A stretch of DNA of 5,295 nt from Bacteroidales bacterium UBA1182 (GCA_002310015.1 DBYQ01000024.1:680-5974), one strand, 5' to 3'. Counted from the first letter of the stretch, positions 1 through 5,295 are shown. The notes: generated from the letters alone by a model not told the origin. Made by a program: numbers and translations.

Positions 1-1194
1 AACTCCCTGTCCGATGCCCGTCCGTACCAGTTTATGCTGCTCAGCCAGTCACAGGGTGGCTTGGCATTCAATATAGTGGCAAGTTTCAACGGCAACGGCG
101 TTGAGAGCCGCATAGACATGATGAACCGCAAACGGTCCGGCCGCCGTCAGATGCTCAGGTTCCTCTACCTCCCTCTTGTGATGTGTATATCGCTAACATT
201 GACCGCAAATGTGGCTTATGACAAGATTTCAGGTGAATCTACAGTTTCGTCAGATACAGTATATACCTATACAGTTAACGGACAAGAAGGAAAAATAGTG
301 GTGCTGGACATGAATACACTGACATTAGGAAATGAACATTTGGGAATAGGCAGAAAACCTGATAATGATTTAATATACATTGTTGACGGAAAAATAGTTG
401 ACAGGGAAACAGTAAACAACATCAGGTTTATGGATATTAAAAACCAGTTGACAGTAATTGATAAGGCCGCAACTGACTTATATGGTCCCGAGGCTGTCAA
501 TGGTGTTAAGATCATAGAAACAAAAGAAAGTACTATAACAGACCCTGAATTGGTACGGTCTGTAGCATCCAAAAATACCAAAACAACCCATGAGTATGTT
601 GACCTGGGCTTATCTATAAAATGGGCTACCTGTAATGTCGGTGCCGATAAACCTGAGGAGAATGGAATTCTATACGCTTGGGGAGAAACAGAGCCTAAAA
701 ATATCCTTGATCCTAGGAATTGGATGACCGGCAAGTGGGGCAATGTTATGTTCGGTTTTACAAAATACAATACGAACAGTGAATACGGAACTGTTGACAA
801 CAAGACAACTCTTGACCCTGAAGATGATGTGGCCCATGTCATCTGGGGTGGCAAATGGCGTATGCCTACCAAGCAGGAAATGGTTGAGTTGCTAGACAAC
901 TGCACCTGGGAGTGGACAACTCTTAACGGCGTAAACGGATATCGTGTTACAAGTAAAAAACAAGGTTATACTAACCGCTCCATCTTTCTCCCGGCATCAG
1001 GTCATGCATTGAACCTTCGATATGAATATGGTTCCAGAGGAAGTTACTGGTCAAGTACTATCGAACCTCTAAATGATGGAATGGGAAGTCTGTCATGTCA
1101 TAGTGCAGCCATCATTGATTTTTCAAGCAGACATGCAGTTATATCCTATGGATCACGTGAGTCCGGTTATTCAATCCGTCCCGTCTGCCCGTAA
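1..1194 (+). CDS. M56/BlaR1-like membrane protein C-terminus fused to plug-like and FISUMP-like domains (5' partial)
   Basis: The frame is open from base 1, so the gene begins upstream; 397 residues are visible. Residues 1-53 (…SFNGNGVESRIDMMNRKRS…) resemble the stretch just before the last transmembrane helix of Bacteroidetes M56 (BlaR1/MecR1-like) peptidases; the catalytic HExxH would lie upstream. A hydrophobic span follows at about 54-72. Residues 125-175 (IYIVDGKIVD, then DLYGPEAVNGVKIIETK) match the SusC-type plug pattern (YVVDG…YG…ANGVIIITTK), known at the C-terminus of many Bacteroidetes M56 proteins. Residues 198-397 form a FISUMP-like domain: EYVDLGLSIKWATCNVGA, AWGET, PEDDVAHVIWGGKWRMPT, SIFLP, YWSST and terminal SIRPVCP. 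M56 relatives sense extracytoplasmic signals and cleave a BlaI-type repressor; that role is inferred here. The next gene starts 22 nt downstream. The alternative is a separate secreted protein starting at Met codon 118 or 121, but the upstream similarity argues against it. The reading frame is certain; the M56 call is moderate. Confidence 0.8.
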   Translation, partial: NSLSDARPYQFMLLSQSQGGLAFNIVASFNGNGVESRIDMMNRKRSGRRQMLRFLYLPLVMCISLTLTANVAYDKISGESTVSSDTVYTYTVNGQEGKIVVLDMNTLTLGNEHLGIGRKPDNDLIYIVDGKIVDRETVNNIRFMDIKNQLTVIDKAATDLYGPEAVNGVKIIETKESTITDPELVRSVASKNTKTTHEYVDLGLSIKWATCNVGADKPEENGILYAWGETEPKNILDPRNWMTGKWGNVMFGFTKYNTNSEYGTVDNKTTLDPEDDVAHVIWGGKWRMPTKQEMVELLDNCTWEWTTLNGVNGYRVTSKKQGYTNRSIFLPASGHALNLRYEYGSRGSYWSSTIEPLNDGMGSLSCHSAAIIDFSSRHAVISYGSRESGYSIRPVCP

Positions 1195-1216
1195 CATTAT
1201 CAATTGAAAATGCATT

Positions 1217-2122
1217 ATGAAAAAGGTAGTCCATCATATAGCATTGACATGCATACTGGTATCAATCGGCCTTACTGTGAGTGCTCAACAGATACGATAT
1301 CCTGTTGAATCAACACAGCCTTTCAATCTCAATACAATTAATAACAGAGCGTCTGTTGAAGAAGTCTTCCGCAGTAATCAGGACTTCGTAAAGTTTAATG
1401 ATAACGACGTATTGATGATAAAAGGAAACGAAACGCACCAATTACCTGAAAACAGCAAGGTAGCATATAGTGAGGAATCTCAGGGAGTAGATAAAAACAA
1501 CCTCCCTGAACATGAATACGTTGACCTGGGCTTATCAGTAAAGTGGGCCACCTGTAATGTGGGTGCTGAAAGACCCCAGGATAAAGGCGATCTCTTTGCC
1601 TGGGGTGAGACTGAGCCCAAGTCTGAATACACTATGTCCAATTATAAGTTCAGCATAAACGGCAGTTATGATGACTTTACCAAGTATAACTATAAAGACC
1701 GTAAGAACAGATTGGAACCTGAAGATGACGCGGCTCATGTAAAATGGGGCGGAAACTGGCGTATTCCCACAACAGGTGAATGGAAAGAGTTGATGGGTAA
1801 GTGTACCTGGAGTTATGTAAAGATGAAGGATGGAACCGAAGGGTTCCGTATAAGAGGTAATAAACGAGGTTATAGAGACCGCTCCATTTTTCTTCCCTTT
1901 ACTGTATATAGAGATTCTACGAGCGTTGTAGAGGGTGAGTCTATAGGTGAAGGTCAGTTTGCTGGCCTCTATTGGACATGTTTCCTTGTTGATGACGAAC
2001 TTGTACTGAAGATGAACGGTATATGTGATGCGTGGGGTATGTGGCTTGAGCCGGATGTGAACTTCCAGGCATCATTCGTCCAACGCAACTTAGGCCGTGC
2101 TATCCGTCCCGTTTGCGAGTAA
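1217..2122 (+). CDS. Secreted protein with one C-terminal FISUMP-like domain
   Basis: This is a complete 301-residue protein. Residues 1-23 are a Sec signal peptide (KK, hydrophobic core, SA|QQ), with no lipobox, so a soluble or surface-bound exported protein is expected. Residues 24-99 are a linker or module I do not recognise; SVEEVFRSNQDF followed by KGNETHQ is faintly like the plug-like module of the next gene. Residues 100-301 are the FISUMP-like domain: EYVDLGLSVKWATCNVGA (100-117), FAWGETEPK (from 127), LEPEDDAAHVKWGGNWRIPT (166-185), C196 in a CTW motif, SIFLP, and terminal AIRPVCE. The usual YWSS is YWTC here (C255), and C270 is an additional cysteine. The start is fixed by the signal peptide and by the GCATT just before ATG, shared with the next two genes. 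The 22-nt gap to the preceding gene suggests one transcript. Function is unknown; a binding or adhesin role is inferred only from the lectin-like fold of related families. Confidence 0.88.
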   Translation: MKKVVHHIALTCILVSIGLTVSAQQIRYPVESTQPFNLNTINNRASVEEVFRSNQDFVKFNDNDVLMIKGNETHQLPENSKVAYSEESQGVDKNNLPEHEYVDLGLSVKWATCNVGAERPQDKGDLFAWGETEPKSEYTMSNYKFSINGSYDDFTKYNYKDRKNRLEPEDDAAHVKWGGNWRIPTTGEWKELMGKCTWSYVKMKDGTEGFRIRGNKRGYRDRSIFLPFTVYRDSTSVVEGESIGEGQFAGLYWTCFLVDDELVLKMNGICDAWGMWLEPDVNFQASFVQRNLGRAIRPVCE

Positions 2123-2149
2123 TGCAAAACGCTCATTTATGGTTTATTA

Positions 2150-2183
2150 TGAAAATGCGCCTTTAACACAAGACGCATTTTCA
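2150..2183 (+). terminator. Hairpin, likely transcription terminator after gene 2
   Basis: The arms tgaaaatgcg (2150-2159) and cgcattttca (2174-2183) are perfectly complementary over 10 bp. Inside, after one C/A mismatch, ctt (2161-2163) can pair with aag (2170-2172), leaving a six-base loop. The hairpin lies 27 nt after the stop of the upstream gene and 43 nt before the next start. The 3' arm itself contains the only T run (tttt), so this is not a textbook intrinsic terminator with a long U tail; a terminator is the most likely reading, an attenuator or mRNA-stability structure is the alternative. Confidence 0.5.
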
Positions 2184-2226
2184 CTATAAATCAGTTTAGA
2201 TAACAGATAAACCAATCAAATGCATT
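2184..2226 (+). promoter_or_regulatory. Possible promoter/5' leader of gene 3
   Basis: The stretch follows the hairpin and precedes ATG 2227, so a new transcript should start in or near it if the hairpin terminates. It is AT-rich and lacks a Shine-Dalgarno sequence, as usual in Bacteroidetes. I could not find a convincing TAnnTTTG -7 element; cagtttagata is at best a remote match. The call rests on position and on preservation of the same leader upstream of gene 4. Confidence 0.3.
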
Positions 2227-2285
2227 ATGAGAAAGAAAGTCCTTTTGCTTGCATTGACATCCATGCTGATGTCACTCTGCATTCC
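2187..2285 (+). repeat. Leader plus signal-peptide repeat, copy 1
   Basis: A 99-nt block made of 40 nt of non-coding leader and the first 59 nt of the gene starting at 2227. Compared with 3106-3204 it differs at about 8 positions by hand count, with no gaps; the first 21 bases are identical. The similarity stops sharply inside the signal-peptide codons (after attcc). It marks a duplication unit that carries the start region and possibly a promoter or 5' UTR element. Confidence 0.85.
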
Positions 2286-3108
2286 CTTGTGTGCTCAAGA
2301 AGTTGTCATCGCTCATATAGATGACAGAGAATTGTTGACTGATTCAGCCTTATTTTTCAATTCTGCCAAGTATGATGGAGGAGATATAAAGACGGCCGAA
2401 GATTTGGTCCGTAAACTACCCGGGGCCCAGATGCACGATGATGGCACCATAACTGTAAACGGCAAATCAATTACCCGGATTCTTGTAAATGGCAAACAGT
2501 ATTTCCCGGAGCATGAATACGTTGACCTGGGATTGTCTGTAAAGTGGGCTACATGTAACGTGGGAGCCGCTAATCCTGAGGAGGTAGGCGGATTATTTGC
2601 CTGGGGTGAGACTATAACCAAGACGGAGTACAGTTACTCTACCTATAAGTACAGTGTGGACGGAGTCCGTGGCAATTATACCAAGTACTGCAATGAAGAC
2701 AATAAGACTGTATTGGACTTGGAGGATGATGTGGCTCATGTCAAGTGGGGAGGCAACTGGCGAATGCCTACCAGTGCAGAAATGGATGAACTGCGCCGAG
2801 AGTGTAATTGGACCTGGACAACAGAAAACGATGTAAAAGGATTTCGTGTATCGGGCAAGAAAGAGGGGTTTGAGGAAAACTCTATTTTCCTTCCTGTCAA
2901 CATGTTTAACGACTCCGTGGCTGTAGCTACTCTACATCAGTATCCGGAATACGGCGTGTATTGGTCAAGTACACTCAGCCATGAGACTGGCAGTTTCCTG
3001 ATGGGCGGTTGGGATCACGCTAACGGAATATGGTTCTGCCGTGATGCGTCTATGGGAAACGGCTCTTACCGCAACGAAGGCCGCTCCATCCGTCCCGTCT
3101 GCCCGTAA
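2227..3108 (+). CDS. Secreted protein: TonB-receptor plug-like fragment fused to FISUMP-like domain
   Basis: This is a complete 293-residue protein. Residues 1-23 are a Sec signal peptide ending PLCA|QE; C18 and C22 do not sit in a lipobox. Residues 25-93 resemble the N-terminal plug segment of TonB-dependent-like outer-membrane receptors of the OMP_b-brl_3 type: AEDLVRKLPGAQMHDDGT then ITVNGKSITRILVNGKQYF, matching the family's 'LLKKLPGVEVDEDGTITVNGKEVKKILVDGKEFF' pattern as I remember it. The receptor similarity stops at F93 and the FISUMP-like domain starts at E97, so no barrel can be present. Domain landmarks are EYVDLGLSVKWATCNVGA (97-114), FAWGET, LEDDVAHVKWGGNWRMPT, C193, SIFLP, GVYWSST and SIRPVCP at the end. 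A hairpin lies upstream, so the gene probably has its own promoter. Its leader and signal-peptide codons are duplicated at the next gene. Function is unknown; the plug fragment may serve as a docking or interaction module (inference). Confidence 0.88.
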   Translation: MRKKVLLLALTSMLMSLCIPLCAQEVVIAHIDDRELLTDSALFFNSAKYDGGDIKTAEDLVRKLPGAQMHDDGTITVNGKSITRILVNGKQYFPEHEYVDLGLSVKWATCNVGAANPEEVGGLFAWGETITKTEYSYSTYKYSVDGVRGNYTKYCNEDNKTVLDLEDDVAHVKWGGNWRMPTSAEMDELRRECNWTWTTENDVKGFRVSGKKEGFEENSIFLPVNMFNDSVAVATLHQYPEYGVYWSSTLSHETGSFLMGGWDHANGIWFCRDASMGNGSYRNEGRSIRPVCP

Positions 3109-3204
3109 ATCAGTTTAGATAACAGACAAACCAACCAATAGCATTATGAGAAATAGAGTCCTCTTGCTTGCATTGACATCCGTGCTGATGTCACTCTGCA
3201 TTCC
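3106..3204 (+). repeat. Leader plus signal-peptide repeat, copy 2
   Basis: This is the second copy of the 99-nt block at 2187-2285. Here its first three bases (taa) double as the stop codon of the upstream gene, so the junction of the duplication falls exactly at the end of that open reading frame. Signal-peptide residues MR(K/N)(K/R)VLLLALTS(M/V)LMSLCIP are shared by the two proteins, which then diverge completely. Confidence 0.85.
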
Positions 3205-5295
3205 AGCCATTGCCCAGAATGATTATGTTGATTTGGGCTTGAGTGTAAAATGGGGTACAGTCAATATGGGAACCACAGAACTCAGACCGTACGGATGGTA
3301 TTGGACGTGGGCCGATGCTATGGACATAAAGACAACCGATGGCAGCCGCCTGGCATCCAAGGCAGAGTGGAATGAGTTGCTTGATTACTGTACATGGAAA
3401 TGGACAGAGAAGGGAGGAAAGATAGGTTATCTGATTACAAGCACAATAGATGGATACAGGGACCGCAGTATATTCATTCCCGCATCCGGGTGGTTGCAGG
3501 ATGGCAATATAAAGCGTCAGAACTCATACGGCTCATATTGGACCTCTACCCCCGGCGTCCAGTCTGGAGAGCAGGGAGCATACGGTTTCAATTTCATGAG
3601 AGACGGTTCGGAATGGCATAGTGAGAACCGTTATTCAGAGCAATCAGTACGTATGGTTATGCCTCTTTCAGAAAGTGAACTTACGGATCTTTCTATTGAA
3701 AAGGGGACTCTTAAGATGAGTCAGGCATCGGTAGACAGACTTAATGTTACTACGGCTGACGGTAAACGCATTTTGAACAGTGCCTGCAAGTGGGTATCGT
3801 CCGATGAAAACGTGGTTTCTGTAATGGATGACGGCCTTATTGTGGCCAAGAAACCAGGTGTTTGTGAAATTACGGCGATGGCTTACGGCAAGGGCGCCAC
3901 ATGCACCGTTACCGTAACGCCGCATGAGATGGAGTTCGTGGATCTGGGTTTGGGCGTGTTGTGGGCTACATGCAATCTGGGGGCCGATAATCCTCAGGAC
4001 AAGGGAGACTATTATGCCTGGGCCGAGATAGAGACCAAGGATTATTACAATTGGTCAAACTACCGTTACTGCAGTACTGTTTCTAATTATAATGTGTATC
4101 TGGACAAATACACTAATGACGAAAATATCGGGTTCCTGCTTAAAGCCGATAATCTGGAGCGTCTTGAGCCTGAGGATGATGTGGCATCGGTCCTGTCGGG
4201 CGGAGAATGGCATATACCCACAGCGCAGGATTTTGAGGAACTGATGGAAAAGTGTAACAAGAAGACTGTGACTGTCAAAGGGGTAACCGGAATGGAATTT
4301 GAGAGCAAGGTTCCGGGATTTGAGGGTAAAAAGATTTTCATCCCCTTTTCAGGATGCATGATGAATGATAAAGTCGTAGGCGTTGGCCAGGAGTTTAACC
4401 TCTGGTCTTCAACAGCTGTGGCGAATAATGGCAGTAGATACCTCTTCAATTGGAACGATACGTTAGCGGGTCCCAGAAAACGCTCCAAAATCTATGTTAT
4501 CACTGAAGTGGAACTCTACAGTGTCGAAAAGAAAAGGGATGCGGGAATGAGCGTGCGTCCGGTCAAGACGCATGATGCCGATAAGTTTGCATCAATATCA
4601 TTACCTGATGAACACCTTGACTTGCATTACGGTGAATTAAGACCCATGAAAGTGAACATGATGCCGTCCGGTCGTCCGGTAAACGAAGGGGAGATTGTAT
4701 GGAGCACAACAAATGCCGATGTGGCAACTGTGGTTAACGGTTATCTGACTGCTGTGGGAACCGGCAGTTGTGAGATATCGGCCAGTACTGCAGGCTATGA
4801 GGATAAGATGACCATTACGGTGACAATGCCCGTACCTGAGCCCGTTGACCTGGGACTCAGCGTTAAGTGGGCATCGGCCAATCTTGGGGCATCGGACCAG
4901 AATGAAGCTGGCGCCTTTTTTGCATGGGGAGAGACAAAACCCAAGGCAGGATATTACTCAGGCAAGAACTACAGATTCGGAGAATTCTCACATCAGTGGA
5001 GCAAGTATAATATGGGCTTTGATATATTTTTCATCGGCAAATATCCGGAGCCTGATTATAAGGAGACTCTTGATCCCGAGGATGATGCCGCTGCAGTACT
5101 GCTTGGTGACGGATGGCGCATGCCTACGGCCGATGAGCTTTGGGAACTCAGGAACAAATGCACCTGGACAAGAGTTCAGGATACTATCGGTAAAGACAGG
5201 AATGGTTACCTGACGATACAATTCCAAGGATATAAAATCACCAGCAATGTTCCCGGATATGAAGGACAGAGCATTTTTCTGCCGGCAGCCGGCCG
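3146..5295 (+). CDS. Secreted multidomain protein with alternating FISUMP-like and Ig-like (Big_2) domains (3' partial)
   Basis: The frame is open from ATG 3146 to the window end with no stop (716 full codons visible). Residues 1-23 are a signal peptide (MRNRVLLL…IPAIA|Q) nearly identical in DNA to that of the preceding gene. A shortened FISUMP-like domain follows directly (27-172: YVDLGLSVKWGTVNMG, AEWNELLDYCTWKW, RSIFIPASG, GSYWTST, SVRMVMP). Next come an Ig-like Big_2 domain (about 179-258, with CKWVSSDENVVSV and GVCEITA), FISUMP domain 2 (about 263-474, EFVDLGLGVLWATCNLGA to SVRPVK), Ig-like domain 2 (481-560, IVWSTTNADVATVVNGYLTAVGTG) and FISUMP domain 3 (566 onward, PVDLGLSVKWASANLGA), cut by the window edge. 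The architecture is that of an extended surface protein with Ig spacers. Domain 1 lacks about 50 residues, including the EDD…WGG…WRMPT block. The first and last conserved cysteines are replaced in some copies. Likely co-transcribed with the preceding gene (37-nt gap). Ligand and function are unknown. Confidence 0.88.
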   Translation, partial: MRNRVLLLALTSVLMSLCIPAIAQNDYVDLGLSVKWGTVNMGTTELRPYGWYWTWADAMDIKTTDGSRLASKAEWNELLDYCTWKWTEKGGKIGYLITSTIDGYRDRSIFIPASGWLQDGNIKRQNSYGSYWTSTPGVQSGEQGAYGFNFMRDGSEWHSENRYSEQSVRMVMPLSESELTDLSIEKGTLKMSQASVDRLNVTTADGKRILNSACKWVSSDENVVSVMDDGLIVAKKPGVCEITAMAYGKGATCTVTVTPHEMEFVDLGLGVLWATCNLGADNPQDKGDYYAWAEIETKDYYNWSNYRYCSTVSNYNVYLDKYTNDENIGFLLKADNLERLEPEDDVASVLSGGEWHIPTAQDFEELMEKCNKKTVTVKGVTGMEFESKVPGFEGKKIFIPFSGCMMNDKVVGVGQEFNLWSSTAVANNGSRYLFNWNDTLAGPRKRSKIYVITEVELYSVEKKRDAGMSVRPVKTHDADKFASISLPDEHLDLHYGELRPMKVNMMPSGRPVNEGEIVWSTTNADVATVVNGYLTAVGTGSCEISASTAGYEDKMTITVTMPVPEPVDLGLSVKWASANLGASDQNEAGAFFAWGETKPKAGYYSGKNYRFGEFSHQWSKYNMGFDIFFIGKYPEPDYKETLDPEDDAAAVLLGDGWRMPTADELWELRNKCTWTRVQDTIGKDRNGYLTIQFQGYKITSNVPGYEGQSIFLPAAG

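Larger units (their letters stand above)
592..5295 (+). repeat. Six-copy family of FISUMP-like domain-coding repeats
   Basis: Six copies of one protein domain are encoded in direct orientation: about 592-1194, 1514-2122, 2515-3108, 3224-3661 (short), 3932-4567 and 4841 to the right edge. All open with a (V)DLGL…W motif. The first three are close enough at DNA level to share stretches such as gttgacctggg and the ends atccgtcccgt, while the copies in the last gene have diverged further. The order WAT(C)N(V/L)GA, AWGE, (E/D)DD(V/A)A, GG.WR(M/I)PT, C.W, SIFLP, YWSS, IRPVC is preserved in full copies. This arrangement points to local duplication of a domain-coding unit, first as separate genes and then as tandem domains within one gene. 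Confidence 0.85.

Noticed and set aside
118..240. Independent start of gene 1 at Met codon 118 or 121, giving a signal-peptide-like N-terminus
   Set aside because: The hydrophobic span would fit a signal anchor, but the frame is open from base 1 and the upstream residues (SFNGNGVESRID) look like M56 family sequence directly continuous with MMNRKRS. Kept as an alternative only.
267..905. Long antisense open frame opposite gene 1 (and similar ones at 1535-1738, 2313-2621, 4087-4488, 4988-5227)
   Set aside because: They lie wholly opposite well-supported domain-coding sequence, have no recognisable protein features, and recur over the same conserved domain, as expected of codon-driven shadows.
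2227..2301. Lipoprotein signal peptide at gene 3 (Cys18 or Cys22)
   Set aside because: Neither cysteine is preceded by a lipobox (both have Leu at -1), and the gene 2 and gene 4 relatives clearly use an A|Q signal peptidase I site.
3394..3621. Short + strand frame inside gene 4 (also 2654-2836, 3668-3925 on the minus strand, and 4845-5213)
   Set aside because: They are off-frame shadows of conserved domains; the real frame begins at 3146 and runs uninterrupted to the window end.
592..5295. Diversity-generating retroelement targeting the lectin-like domains
   Set aside because: Related folds are known DGR targets and the C-terminal part varies between paralogues, but no reverse transcriptase, template repeat or run of AAY codons is visible here. 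Variation includes length changes, unlike adenine-directed mutagenesis.
1..5295. tRNA, rRNA, CRISPR array, insertion sequence or phage attachment site
   Set aside because: No cloverleaf, short regularly spaced repeats, transposase frame or terminal inverted repeats were seen; the repeats present are coding domain repeats and one leader duplication.

Overview
The window looks like a chromosomal segment from a gut-type Bacteroidales species (Bacteroides, Phocaeicola or Prevotella-like). The clues are secreted proteins with signal peptides ending in A|Q, start codons without a Shine-Dalgarno sequence, TonB-receptor plug-like sequences, Big_2-type Ig-like domains, and the EYVDLGLSVKWATCNVGA type of surface domain. 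I assign that domain, from memory and without a search, to the Fib_succ_major/FISUMP superfamily, which shares a WR(M/I)PT-type motif with Lcl_C/DUF1566 and other C-type-lectin-like proteins. The exact species cannot be told.

Layout: everything is on the + strand and almost all of it is coding. (1) 1-1194 is the 3' part of a gene already open at the left edge. It reads as the tail of an M56/BlaR1-like membrane peptidase-sensor, then a transmembrane segment, a SusC-like plug fragment and a C-terminal FISUMP-like domain. (2) 1217-2122 is a secreted 301-residue protein with one FISUMP-like domain. (3) 2227-3108 is a secreted 293-residue protein whose N-terminus is a TonB-receptor plug-like fragment of another subtype, again followed by one FISUMP-like domain. 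(4) 3146-5295 is a long secreted protein open at the right edge. It alternates FISUMP-like and Ig-like domains (FISUMP, Ig, FISUMP, Ig, FISUMP). It has no stop inside the window, so a simple stop-to-stop ORF list can miss it.

Between genes 2 and 3 is a 104-nt gap with a strong hairpin, a likely terminator. A 99-nt block (40-nt leader plus signal-peptide codons) upstream of and within gene 3 is repeated at gene 4 with about 91 of 99 bases identical. Genes 1 and 2 are 22 nt apart and probably co-transcribed. Genes 3 and 4 are 37 nt apart.

How they may work together (inference): a BlaR1-like sensor-protease carrying the same extracytoplasmic domain as the secreted proteins encoded directly downstream suggests a locus in which sensing and secreted effector or adhesin functions share one recognition domain. 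The N-terminal modules differ from gene to gene (M56 plus plug, unknown, plug, none) while the C-terminal domain is kept, a pattern of module shuffling by local duplication. Ligand and function are unknown.
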